This document shows positions 1 through 7,582 of a stretch of DNA of 64,000 nt, piece after piece (positions within the stretch are counted from its first letter, which is position 1; each line of letters begins with the position of its first letter). Position numbers and translations under genes: made by a program. Below the pieces are notes generated by a model. That model saw nothing but the letters and a program-made list of their open reading frames with translations, was not told the origin of the DNA and did no database searches. The stretch is from Planctomycetota bacterium. GTDB taxonomy: Bacteria > Planctomycetota > J058 > JAJDCP01. The stretch covers positions 59,065 through 123,064 of the forward strand of contig JAJDCP010000131.1 of the NCBI GenBank assembly GCA_029260765.1, written 5' to 3'.

Positions 1-149
1 GCGACGGCAACGCACTGCTCAACGGCAGCTACAACTGGACCCGCAGCGCCTACCGCTTCAACCGCGAGAATCTGGTCATCCACCGACACCCCAAGCTCGT
101 GGGGGACTTCCAAGCAGAATTCGAACGTTTGTGGGAAGCTTTCGCCTGA
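1..149 (+). CDS. Phospholipase D-like protein, C-terminal fragment (runs off the left edge)
   Basis: Reading from base 3, the last 48 codons end at a TGA at 147-149. The peptide contains NGSYNWTRSA, then NRENLVI, a proline about ten residues later, and a closing FERLWEAFA. This order matches the end of bacterial PLD-superfamily proteins (Nuc/cardiolipin-synthase-like), where the segment after the second HKD motif reads GSxNxT, then NxEN, then an EFxxLW tail. The catalytic HKD motifs themselves lie outside the window, so substrate (nucleic acid or phospholipid) cannot be judged. The following lipoprotein starts about 46 bases downstream on the same strand and could be co-transcribed. Confidence 0.7.
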   Translation, partial: DGNALLNGSYNWTRSAYRFNRENLVIHRHPKLVGDFQAEFERLWEAFA

Positions 150-195
150 GCCCCTCGTGAGCAGCCAGCGCAATCCTGGCCGAAAGGAGACGACG

Positions 196-1296
196 GTGAG
201 ACAGCTTCCTGCCCTCCTGCTGCTGAGCTGCCTGTGGGGTTGCGGAGACAGCACTCCGCCTCCTCCGAGCGACGAACGCGGGCAGCTGCGGCAGTTCCTG
301 CTCGAGGAAGCGGCTGCGCTGCCCGACCCCTGGATCAAAGCCCATCTGCTGCTGGCGCTGGGACCCGACGCCGGCGATCCCCCGGGCAGCCTGCTGGCCG
401 ATCTGGCTGCCGCCGTGGTCGTCGACGGCGACCGCCGCCCCTACTTCCCGATCAGCGCCTCAGGCCGCCGCTGCGACGCCCACCCGAACATGAGCGTGGT
501 GGTGCTCGAGCGGCTGGGCTTGCCCGCCGACACGCGCTTTTCCACCTCATACGGCCCGATCAGCCTGGGTCAGCTGCGCCAGTCGGCGCTCGCCCGTCTG
601 CAGCTGGACAGTCCCGGCTACAAGGCTGAAAGCGGCTGGAGCCTGTACCTGATCGCCGGCGAGGCCGTCGAGACTCTCCCGGATGGGCGCCCCCGCGCAG
701 CCTTTCTGCTCAGCGAGATCGAGCGCGTGCTGCGCGCCCAGGCTGCCATCGCCGAGGCTGCGGAGAGCGGTCGGCTGAAGAAGGACAAGTCGGGGATTTT
801 CGCCCATCCCTGCGGCGGCTTCCACTTCATCCAGGGAGCCTTCAGCCTGCCCGCTGGCGACTCTTTGCAAGCGCAAGTGCGGCGTCTGGTGCCGCGGCAA
901 TGGGAGCTTCTGCGGTTGCGGCTGCAACACGAACCGCCCCTGTACGCAGCAGCCCGCGACGTGCCTGACGCCCAACTGCCGGCAGGAATGGACCGCGAAC
1001 GCTGGCACGCGGCGCTGGACGTGCAGGCCATGAAGTTCTTCGGACACTGGCTCGAGACCGTCGCCCAGCTGGTCGAAGACGGCCTGCTCCCGCGGGACGC
1101 ACAGCTCAACGCCGCGGCGGAGCAGGCTGTCGAAGCTCTCCGCGAGGTCGTGCGCAGACTCGCACGGGCCGGGCTCTTCAGCTCGCTGGCAACGCGCTAC
1201 AACAATCCCGCCACCCAACAACTGGCCTACGACCTGGTCGGTGACGCCAGCCACGCCCTCCACGGCTGGAGCTGGTGGGAGAGCCTGCAGCCCTAG
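196..1296 (+). CDS. Hypothetical lipoprotein
   Basis: No family recognised. I place the start at the GTG at 196 because an AAGGAG ribosome site lies 6 bases before it and the protein then opens with a lipoprotein signal (RQLPALLLLSCLWGCG, lipobox ending at the cysteine). An upstream in-frame GTG at 157 would add 13 polar residues before the signal and lacks a site. The mature part (about 350 residues) is Leu/Ala/Arg-rich and looks alpha-helical, with no repeat that I can align. It should sit in the cell envelope on the periplasmic side. It lies between a PLD-like gene and a hybrid kinase on the same strand, with no further clue to function. Confidence 0.7.
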   Translation: MRQLPALLLLSCLWGCGDSTPPPPSDERGQLRQFLLEEAAALPDPWIKAHLLLALGPDAGDPPGSLLADLAAAVVVDGDRRPYFPISASGRRCDAHPNMSVVVLERLGLPADTRFSTSYGPISLGQLRQSALARLQLDSPGYKAESGWSLYLIAGEAVETLPDGRPRAAFLLSEIERVLRAQAAIAEAAESGRLKKDKSGIFAHPCGGFHFIQGAFSLPAGDSLQAQVRRLVPRQWELLRLRLQHEPPLYAAARDVPDAQLPAGMDRERWHAALDVQAMKFFGHWLETVAQLVEDGLLPRDAQLNAAAEQAVEALREVVRRLARAGLFSSLATRYNNPATQQLAYDLVGDASHALHGWSWWESLQP

Positions 1297-1313
1297 GAAA
1301 CCCTGCTACACTT

Positions 1314-1340
1314 AAGTTCTCAAGCAAGTTCTCAAGCAAG
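1314..1340 (+). repeat. 12-bp tandem repeat before the hybrid kinase
   Basis: AAGTTCTCAAGC occurs twice in a row followed by another AAG, about 2.25 copies, in the short gap between the lipoprotein stop (1296) and the kinase start (1367). It may be a slippage product or a tandem regulator site; 12 bp is slightly longer than one helical turn. Nothing more can be said from the sequence. Confidence 0.6.
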
Positions 1341-1366
1341 CCGTATGCGGCTGGGAGGAGGAGACC

Positions 1367-3166
1367 GTGCCCACGCAAGAAGAGGCGCAACGCACGCAGA
1401 CCTTCCAGCAGCGTCAGCTCCAATCGGCCCGCACGCTTTGGCAACGCATCCACGTTGTCCCCGAGCTGCATGGCCGCCAGATGCGCGCGTTGACTGTCGC
1501 GCTCGGGGCTGTCTATGGGGCGGTCGTCTTCGTCCGTATGAATGACGAAATGCCCGGTATGCTGCTGCCCCGGCTTTTCTTGCTCTGCCTGGTCATCGGG
1601 GGATTTTTCTGGTCTCCCCACATCAGTTGGCGGCCCTTGCGGGCGTACATCGTGCTTCTGGCCCTCAGCTTTCCTACCATCACCCTTTATGTGACGGGCG
1701 CCGACGGACTGACGCCCGCGGATGCGATGTTCGTGGCCCTGGCTCTGCTCGCGCCCCTGCTGTTCGTACAGACCGGGACCGACCTGCTCTGCACTCTGGT
1801 CCTGTTGGTTCCGTCCCTCAGCCTTGTCGCCACAACGCTCCCTGAAGGCAGCATCGCCCTCTCGACGGCGTGGCTCTACTGGGGCGTGACGATCGCGCTG
1901 GGCGCGGCGGTGGACATCACCATCCTGGGTCAAAGAGGCACGATGCGCTGGGGACAGATCGAACTGGAGCAGGCGCGTGACCGCGCCCTTCAGGCCGCAC
2001 GCCACAAGTCCGAATTCCTCGCCAACATGAGCCATGAGATCCGTACGCCGATGAACGGCGTCATCGGGATGGCCGAGCTGCTGCTGCGGGAGGAGTTGAC
2101 ACCTGAGCAGCGCCGCTACGTGAGGGTGTCGCGCGACGCGGCCCGCTCCTTATTGGGGCTGCTCAATGACATCCTCGACCTGTCCAAGGTCGAGGCCGGA
2201 CGCCTGGTCCTCGAAGAACGTCCATGCGACCTGCGTGGCTTACTGACCTCAGCCCTCGAGCTGTTTCGCCTGCAAGCCGAAGACAAGGGTCTGCGCCTGC
2301 ATGCGCGGCTCCCGAAGGAGAAGGTCCCGGTGTGCGGTGATCCTTTGCGTCTCCGGCAGATCGTCGTCAATCTATTGGGAAACGCCATCAAGTTCACCGA
2401 GCAGGGGGAGGTCTGCCTGGAGCTCGATCTACAGTCCGATGCCACGCACACCGATGTAACCCTCAGAGTGCGGGATACCGGTATTGGCATGAGCCGCCAA
2501 CAAATGGCGAGCGTCTTCAACGCCTTTGAACAAGCGGACAACAGCATCGGGCAGCGCTTTGGAGGCACAGGCCTGGGATTGAGCATCGCCGGTCAGCTGG
2601 TCGGTCTGCTCGGCGGCAGGATGGAGGTTGCCAGTGAGCTGGATGCGGGCAGCGTCTTCACGGTGCGGCTGCGTCTGCCCTCGGTAAGCTCAGAAGAGCT
2701 GCCACAGGCTGAGGACCTGTCCATCGAGCCGAGCGAGAAGAACGGGACCCAGGTCTTGATTGTCGATGACCAACCGACCAACCGGCTGTTCCTCAGCGCC
2801 CTCTTGCGCTCGCACGGCTACTCCGTTCGTGAAGCCGCCAGTGGTCCGGACGCCATCGAAGAAGTCCGCGCCGCCGTACCCGATGCCATCCTGATGGACG
2901 TGCGTATGCCGGGCATGGACGGACTCGAAGCCACGGCCCGGATCCGTGACCTCGGCCTGACCGAAGCCTCACCGGCGATCGTCGCTGTCACCGCACACGC
3001 CATGGCCGGGGACCGCGAACGCTTTCTTGCCGCTGGGATGGACGCCTATCTGTCGAAGCCGGTCGAGATCGACGCGCTGCTTGAAACCCTGCAGCGCGTT
3101 CTCAAAGCAAGCCGCAGCGGCCCACACAAAGGGCCCGCTGCCGCGGAGAGCGTGCGGGAGGCCTGA
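1367..3166 (+). CDS. Membrane hybrid sensor histidine kinase with receiver domain
   Basis: Membrane kinase that would autophosphorylate and pass phosphate to its own receiver. About five hydrophobic segments span residues 40-190 (for example MLLPRLFLLCLVIGGFF), with little room for a periplasmic sensor domain, so the stimulus is probably sensed in the membrane. A HisKA domain follows with the H-box LANMSHEIRTPMNG (His223), then an HATPase with N, G1 and G2 boxes (NLLGNAIKF, DTGIGM, FGGTGLGLSI), then a receiver starting VLIVDDQ with phospho-acceptor Asp511 (ILMDVRMPGMDG) and KP lysine. GTG start with GGGAGGAGG ahead. No DNA-binding or Hpt domain is attached, so the phosphorelay partner is elsewhere. 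The convergent SGNH gene ends 20 bases away. Confidence 0.93.
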   Translation: MPTQEEAQRTQTFQQRQLQSARTLWQRIHVVPELHGRQMRALTVALGAVYGAVVFVRMNDEMPGMLLPRLFLLCLVIGGFFWSPHISWRPLRAYIVLLALSFPTITLYVTGADGLTPADAMFVALALLAPLLFVQTGTDLLCTLVLLVPSLSLVATTLPEGSIALSTAWLYWGVTIALGAAVDITILGQRGTMRWGQIELEQARDRALQAARHKSEFLANMSHEIRTPMNGVIGMAELLLREELTPEQRRYVRVSRDAARSLLGLLNDILDLSKVEAGRLVLEERPCDLRGLLTSALELFRLQAEDKGLRLHARLPKEKVPVCGDPLRLRQIVVNLLGNAIKFTEQGEVCLELDLQSDATHTDVTLRVRDTGIGMSRQQMASVFNAFEQADNSIGQRFGGTGLGLSIAGQLVGLLGGRMEVASELDAGSVFTVRLRLPSVSSEELPQAEDLSIEPSEKNGTQVLIVDDQPTNRLFLSALLRSHGYSVREAASGPDAIEEVRAAVPDAILMDVRMPGMDGLEATARIRDLGLTEASPAIVAVTAHAMAGDRERFLAAGMDAYLSKPVEIDALLETLQRVLKASRSGPHKGPAAAESVREA

Positions 3167-3186
3167 GTCGCGTGACCCGGCTCCCC

Positions 3187-4347
3187 TCAGCGCGCAAACA
3201 GCTCGACCAGCTCGGGCATGCGGAGCAGATGCTCCTGCAATCGGGCCGCCACCCAACGGTTCCCGGCCTCGCTGTAGTGGCCGGTTGCATTGCGGTAGCC
3301 CGCTATGTCCTCGGCGATAAAGAGGCTCTCGGCTTCCGCCTCGCTCAGCGCGTCCAGCTCAGGTACCAGGTCCACGCAGAGCCAGCCGTACTGCTGCGCC
3401 GCGCTGTTGAGGTACGCATGCATCTCCCGGATAGGTTGGTCACGATCTTGGATGGATGGCAGGTAGAGCCAGACCCAGGGTCGGCCAGCCAGGCGGTGCT
3501 GGTCCGCCAAGGCGCGAAAAACGGCGATCCCCAGGTCGGCTCCGGAAGAAGTCGATGCCGTGCCTGGCGAGCTCTGGGTACCCAGGCGCGCCTTTGCGCG
3601 CGAGATCAGCTGGACACTGCGCAGGTCATGGAGCGGCCCTAGATACGGTTGTACCTGACGGTCCAGCCAACCCGGCGCGGGAACTGGCACGTTGCCGAGC
3701 AGCAGGTGCCCGTCAACCAGCTGGAAGCGAGGCTTCCCCGTACCGGCGAAGACCGTGCTCTCCATCCGTGGAAAGTCGGTAGCGACGGTGGCAAAGATGT
3801 GCAAATCGTGCTCGAGCCACTCTTTCTCCCGCAGGTACCACAGGTAGGCTTGATCGACTCCATAGCCGCCCTGCCCCATGTTGACCGTCTGCACCCCCGG
3901 CAGGCCCAGTTCGAGCAACTGCACCCAGGTGTCATCGTCCCCGACGCCGTAACCCAGCGTAAAAGAATCTCCAGAACACACGACGCGCACCCGCCCCGGA
4001 GGCACCTGCGGTTGAAAGTCCGAGCGGTTCCGAAAACCCTGCGCGTTGATCGACAGAGGTTTGTTCGGCCCGTACATGTCGGGAATGTGGGCCTGGGGCT
4101 GGTTCACCCAACCGAGCTCGGGGTCATGGTCGGTGTGCCGACGTTCTGCCGCGATCCGCACACCCGACGCGTCCCGCATGAACAGCACCACGCTGGCTGC
4201 GCCCTCGAAGAGCAGAAGAATGAGCAGCCCGCACAGCAAAGAACAGCCCAGCTTGCGAAGACGGCTCTGAGGCGCGCGTTGCGGCTCGATGTCCAATTTC
4301 CTCTCCCCTTCATCAGAGGGGAATGCCCCCCAGCCGCGCACCAGCAT
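3187..4347 (-). CDS. Membrane-anchored SGNH/GDSL-type hydrolase
   Basis: After a cytoplasmic N-terminus and one transmembrane helix (about residues 34-56) the protein has an SGNH-hydrolase block: VVCSGDSFTLGYGVG with nucleophile Ser128, then NMGQGGYGVDQ for the oxyanion glycine, and near the C-terminus TGHYSEAGN holding the probable catalytic histidine. Family members deacylate or transfer acyl groups on polysaccharides and lipids; this copy most resembles the AlgX/acetyltransferase-associated group but the substrate is unknown. The start codon overlaps the stop of the response regulator upstream (TGATG), so the two are translationally coupled. A TTG at 4296 with GGGGAGAGG before it is an alternative start that would shorten the cytoplasmic tail to about 14 residues. 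Confidence 0.8.
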   Translation of the reverse strand: MLVRGWGAFPSDEGERKLDIEPQRAPQSRLRKLGCSLLCGLLILLLFEGAASVVLFMRDASGVRIAAERRHTDHDPELGWVNQPQAHIPDMYGPNKPLSINAQGFRNRSDFQPQVPPGRVRVVCSGDSFTLGYGVGDDDTWVQLLELGLPGVQTVNMGQGGYGVDQAYLWYLREKEWLEHDLHIFATVATDFPRMESTVFAGTGKPRFQLVDGHLLLGNVPVPAPGWLDRQVQPYLGPLHDLRSVQLISRAKARLGTQSSPGTASTSSGADLGIAVFRALADQHRLAGRPWVWLYLPSIQDRDQPIREMHAYLNSAAQQYGWLCVDLVPELDALSEAEAESLFIAEDIAGYRNATGHYSEAGNRWVAARLQEHLLRMPELVELFAR

Positions 4348-5042
4348 CACTCCAGGTTCAGTCGATAGCCCACGCCATGTACGGTCGTCAAGATCCTGGG
4401 ATGCTGCGGATCGGGCTCGACCTTCTTACGCAGGCGTGCGATGTGGTTGTCGACGGTGCGTGTGCTCGGATAGTGCCCCTGGCCCCAGATACGGTCGAGA
4501 ATGCGCGCACGAGGGACCACGCAGCCGGGAGATTCCAACAACAGCCGCAGACACTCGACCTCCGTACGGGTCAGCGCTTGCTCGCTGCCTCCGTTATGGA
4601 CCACGCAGGCCTCAAGATCGACGCGGACTCCCTGCGCCAGGTTGACGTCATGCCCGCTGCCGACCGTGCGACGCAAGACCGCGCGGATACGCGCCAGCAG
4701 TTGGCCCAGGCTGAAGGGCTTGGTTACATAGTCGTCCGCTCCCAGCTCGAGGCCGCGGATGACGTCGAGATCCTCGCTACGGGCCGTCAACAGGATCACC
4801 GGCAGGCGTGAGCCGCTCTCACGTAGCCAACGCAGCAGGTCGAAGCCACTGCGGCCGGGAAGCATGACGTCCAACAGCACCAGCGCGTAGCTGCCCAGCA
4901 GAGGCGACCCAGCCGCAAGGCGCTGCTCGGCAGACTCCGCGTCAGGCACCAGCTCGACCGCATAGCCGTCATGCTCCAGGTTGAAGCGCAGCCCCTCGGC
5001 AAGGGCCCGTTCGTCCTCGACAATCAGAATCGTGCCCGTGAT
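4347..5042 (-). CDS. OmpR/PhoB-family response regulator with probable ATC start
   Basis: Receiver plus winged-helix DNA-binding protein. The receiver begins ILIVEDERALAEG and has phospho-acceptor Asp58 (LVLLDVMLPGRSGFD), the Thr of LTARS and the Lys of VTKPFSLGQL; the C-terminal half has the OmpR winged helix ending TVHGVGYRLNLE. No ATG, GTG or TTG lies between the in-frame stop just upstream and the first receiver strand. The first internal ATG (4949) would delete the acidic pocket. A GAGGAGG ribosome site at 5050-5056 is placed exactly 7 bases before an ATC codon at 5042, so I set the start there; sequencing error (ATG to ATC) is the alternative. Likely autoregulated from the phased repeats upstream. 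Confidence 0.8.
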   Translation of the reverse strand: MTGTILIVEDERALAEGLRFNLEHDGYAVELVPDAESAEQRLAAGSPLLGSYALVLLDVMLPGRSGFDLLRWLRESGSRLPVILLTARSEDLDVIRGLELGADDYVTKPFSLGQLLARIRAVLRRTVGSGHDVNLAQGVRVDLEACVVHNGGSEQALTRTEVECLRLLLESPGCVVPRARILDRIWGQGHYPSTRTVDNHIARLRKKVEPDPQHPRILTTVHGVGYRLNLE

Positions 5043-5084
5043 AGCAGAACCTCCTCAACGGGTCGCCGGAGGACCTCAGCACAA

Positions 5085-5124
5085 TGTTACAACTTCAGTA
5101 CAACCTCCGTACAGTTCGTGACAG
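5085..5124 (-). promoter_or_regulatory. Phased direct repeats, PhoB/OmpR-type operator
   Basis: On the minus strand four TGT-cored half-sites follow each other at 10, 11 and 11 bases: CTGTCACGAAC, TGTACGGAGGT, TGTACTGAAGT, TGTAACAT. About one helical turn per repeat is the known layout for tandem binding of OmpR/PhoB-family regulators, and the outer CTGTCAC is close to a Pho-box half-site. It lies between the divergent regulator and kinase remnant, about 43 bases from the regulator start, fitting autoregulation. The identity of the signal (phosphate or other) is inference. Confidence 0.6.
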
Positions 5125-5751
5125 ACCCACGACCTGAAAACGCCGTTGTCGCTGATTCAGCTCTACGCTGAGACCCTCCGCCTGGGGCGCGCCGAGCTGC
5201 CGGAGAAGCGGGAGGCCTTTCTCGACATCATTCTCGGGGAGACGCAGCGCCTGCATGGTCTGGTGGAGAACGTCTTGAGGCTCGCCCGACGCAAAGCGCC
5301 CTTGCGCCAGGACATGCGAGACTTGGCGGCAACCTTGCAGGCAGCCTTGGACGAATTCTCGCTGCCGGGTGCGCGCACTCTGCGGGTGGAGATTGCTGAG
5401 GAGCTGCCCGCGGTTCCTCACGATCCGGCCGCGATCCACAGCCTGCTCGGCAACCTGCTATCGAATGCGCTCAAGTTCTCTGGCGAGGACGATGCGGTCG
5501 AGGTACGGCTGCAGGCTCGGAAGGGGGAGGTCGTGCTTCAAGTGCGCGACGCGGGCCCCGGCATCGCGGCTGAGGAGCTGGCCCGGATCTGCGAGCCCTT
5601 CTACCGTGCGCCGCAGGCGGCGCGCACCCGCGGCTCGGGTTTGGGTCTGAGCATCGTGCGGCAGATCGCGCGGGCACACCACGCGCGCTTGCACATCGAC
5701 AGCCAACCCGGAGTGGGGACGACGGTTGAGGTGGTGTTTCGCGCGGATTGA
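5122..5751 (+). pseudogene. 5'-truncated sensor histidine kinase (HisKA-HATPase remnant)
   Basis: The frame opens right after a TGA at 5119-5121 and immediately reads THDLKTPLSLIQLYAETL, the H-box region of a HisKA domain with the phospho-histidine at codon 5128. It continues through a complete HATPase (LLGNLLSNALKFS, DAGPGI, RGSGLGLSIVRQ). Everything normally before the H-box (membrane sensor, HAMP) is missing; the space upstream is occupied by the divergent regulator and its operator. The only usual start codon, TTG at 5146, has no ribosome site and would exclude the histidine. The probable partner of the adjacent regulator thus looks broken, though the HATPase could still act if expressed. 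A very short soluble kinase with an odd start is less likely. Confidence 0.65.
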
Positions 5752-5757
5752 GCTGGA

Positions 5758-6519
5758 TCACCAGGGCAACACATAGACTTCGAGCAAGAAGCTGGCCGCC
5801 AATCCCAGGCAGAACAACGCGGCTGCCATGACCTGCGCCCACGAGGCCGGGGGCGAGGGCGGGCAAGGCAACGCGCCCCGGTAGCCCCGCGCGCGCATCG
5901 CCAGTACGACACGCTCGGTCTTGTCGACGGCCTTGATCAAGAGCGTCCCTACCACGGCACCGGCTTGGCGCGCCTGCCGCCAAAAGCCGGGACGCCGGCC
6001 TCCCCGCGAACGCCAGGCCAGGCGCAGGGAAGCGACCTCAGCGCTGAGCACGAAGAAGAAGCGGTAGCTGACCGCCAGGATCTCCACCAGCCGCGCGGGC
6101 ACCCTCAACCCGCGCAATGCCCTGGTCGAGCTCTCGAAGCGCGCACTGTCGAAGGCCAGGCTGGCCGCCGCGACCAGGTTGACGCCTTTGAGCAGAATCA
6201 CCGCTGCCCGCAGCAGCCCCGCCTTCGCTAAGGGGGTGCTGCCCCAGCGCGGTCCCGGAGCGAGCAGCGGAAACAACACCACGAAGGGCAGCAGGCTGTA
6301 CAGCGGCCAGCGCAGCCGAGCGAGCAGGCCGCGCAGCGGCAGGCCCGCCGCCAGCCACAGCAGCACGAGCAAGGCGACGATCATAGCCTGCAACGCCACG
6401 CTGAACGAAGCGCTGACCAGGACGAGCAGCGCCGCACAACAGACCAACTTGGCCCGCTGGTCGAAGCGCTGGAGCCAGCCCTCCTGCTCGGCATAGCGTC
6501 CGATGCTGAACGTGCTCAG
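5758..6519 (-). CDS. cbiQ: CbiQ-like energy-coupling transmembrane protein, probable CTG start
   Basis: T-component of an ECF-type cobalt/nickel importer; it links the substrate-binding CbiM to the ATPases. It has about five hydrophobic segments and, near the C-terminus, the family's coupling motif ending in AMRARGYRG, preceded by conserved Arg-rich helices. The family's N-terminus begins about at STFSIGRYAEQEG; there the reading frame offers CTG, embedded in CTGA where the upstream gene's TGA stop overlaps it by four bases, with GAGGAG 9 bases before. This mimics the common ATGA coupling, so I take CTG at 6519 as the start. Longer starts would extend into the upstream gene with non-homologous residues. 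No cbiO follows; the next gene converges. Confidence 0.85.
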   Translation of the reverse strand: MSTFSIGRYAEQEGWLQRFDQRAKLVCCAALLVLVSASFSVALQAMIVALLVLLWLAAGLPLRGLLARLRWPLYSLLPFVVLFPLLAPGPRWGSTPLAKAGLLRAAVILLKGVNLVAAASLAFDSARFESSTRALRGLRVPARLVEILAVSYRFFFVLSAEVASLRLAWRSRGGRRPGFWRQARQAGAVVGTLLIKAVDKTERVVLAMRARGYRGALPCPPSPPASWAQVMAAALFCLGLAASFLLEVYVLPW

Positions 6520-6962
6520 GGTTGCTCTCCTCGAAGCTGGCGATTCCGCCAGGCAAAGGCCACGCCGACCACCAGCAGAACGGCCAGGCCGAGCAGCAGA
6601 CGCGCCCACGGCGTCGCCACGGCGCGCGCATGAGGTGGGGCCGTGCCGGCCCCTGTGCTGTCTGCCCTGCTGGGCACCGCCACCCCCAGTCCGGGCTGGC
6701 GGTGGCTGTAGTGGATGGTCTCAACGACCAGACTCTCGGCCCCCCGCACGACGGTTCGGGCACAGCCCTGCTCGTTCGCCAGCAAGCGGGCAAGCTCGGC
6801 ACCGTCTACGCTGCGCACCACGAAACTCGCCTTGCGCGCCGGTTTGCCGTCCGCGTAGAAGGCAGTCAGCATCAAGGTATCACCGCTCCAGGCGCTATCG
6901 ACGATCAGTTGGTGAGCCCATGATACGCTCGCCAACACGCCGAGCAGCAGCAGCCTTCTCAT
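6516..6962 (-). CDS. NikL/CbiL-like accessory protein of metal ECF transporter
   Basis: A 148-residue protein with a signal peptide (MRRLLLLGVLASVSWA), an extracytoplasmic domain starting HQLIVDSAW, and a C-terminal membrane helix (LLLGLAVLLVVGVAFAW) with a short basic tail. The domain reads like the carboxypeptidase-regulatory-type folds of NikL (GDTLMLTAFYADGKPA). If cleaved after SWA, the mature protein would begin with histidine, a possible metal ligand. ATG is preceded by GGAGG and overlaps the cbiM stop (ATGA). Position between cbiM and cbiQ supports a small accessory subunit of the cobalt/nickel importer, comparable in place to CbiN or NikL. Substrate specificity cannot be read from it. 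Confidence 0.65.
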   Translation of the reverse strand: MRRLLLLGVLASVSWAHQLIVDSAWSGDTLMLTAFYADGKPARKASFVVRSVDGAELARLLANEQGCARTVVRGAESLVVETIHYSHRQPGLGVAVPSRADSTGAGTAPPHARAVATPWARLLLGLAVLLVVGVAFAWRNRQLRGEQP

Positions 6963-7582
6963 GCTTCCTCCGCCCTCGCAACCACGTGCCTCCCCAGCAG
7001 GCCCGGACGCACCTTCAGTAGGAACCCTACAGCACTGGCCGTCAGCGCGCCTTCGACGAGCAACAACGGCACGTGGGCCACCGTCACGACCAGCGCGGAT
7101 TCGGGCATGCCCTCGGGCCCGGTGAACACGCTCGCCAACCACAGACCCAAGGAGCAACTGGTCCCCAACAGCCCAGCCACAAACGCCAGCGGTACGGTCC
7201 AGCCTGGCTTGAGCCGAGGCCGCAACGCAAAGATCGCCGCCGCACAAAGGGCACCGCCCCCTTGCACCAACAGGTTCGCGCCCAACGTCGACAGCGAACC
7301 GTGTCCGAGCAACACGGCCTGCATGAAGAGTCCGACGGCGATCGCAGGCAGGGCCTGCAGTCCGAGCACGATGCCACACAGGGCTGCCAGCATCAGATGG
7401 AGGCTGGCGACACCGACAGGAATGTGGATCGAGGAGGCGGCGAAGAACGCGGCCGTCAGCATCGCTACCCGCGGCATGCTGTCAGAATCGACCCGACGCA
7501 GGCCGATCAGCGTCAGGGCACCACCGGCAACAAGGCTGCCATAGACCAACCCGGGAGCGACGGTTCCGTCGACGATGTGCAT
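6959..7582 (-). CDS. cbiM: CbiM-type substrate-capture protein of cobalt/nickel ECF transporter
   Basis: A 207-residue integral membrane protein. It begins MHIVDGTVAPG, the N-terminal His motif in which the amine and His2 coordinate the metal in CbiM/NikM, and contains SIHIPVGVASLHLMLAAL and the AVLLGHGSLSTLGANLL block typical of the family. Six or seven hydrophobic segments fit. Its ATG overlaps the stop of the large unknown gene upstream (TGATG), so both are coupled; the NikL-like gene overlaps its end. It would bind Co2+ or Ni2+ outside the cell and pass it through with CbiQ and an ATPase encoded elsewhere. I saw no clear cobalamin riboswitch near it, since coding sequence lies immediately upstream. 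Confidence 0.92.
   Translation of the reverse strand: MHIVDGTVAPGLVYGSLVAGGALTLIGLRRVDSDSMPRVAMLTAAFFAASSIHIPVGVASLHLMLAALCGIVLGLQALPAIAVGLFMQAVLLGHGSLSTLGANLLVQGGGALCAAAIFALRPRLKPGWTVPLAFVAGLLGTSCSLGLWLASVFTGPEGMPESALVVTVAHVPLLLVEGALTASAVGFLLKVRPGLLGRHVVARAEEA

Noticed and set aside
547..1263. Long minus-strand open frame opposite the lipoprotein gene
   Set aside because: GC-rich third positions keep frames open on the opposite strand; no ribosome site, no signal, no domain, and the plus gene has a clear lipobox.
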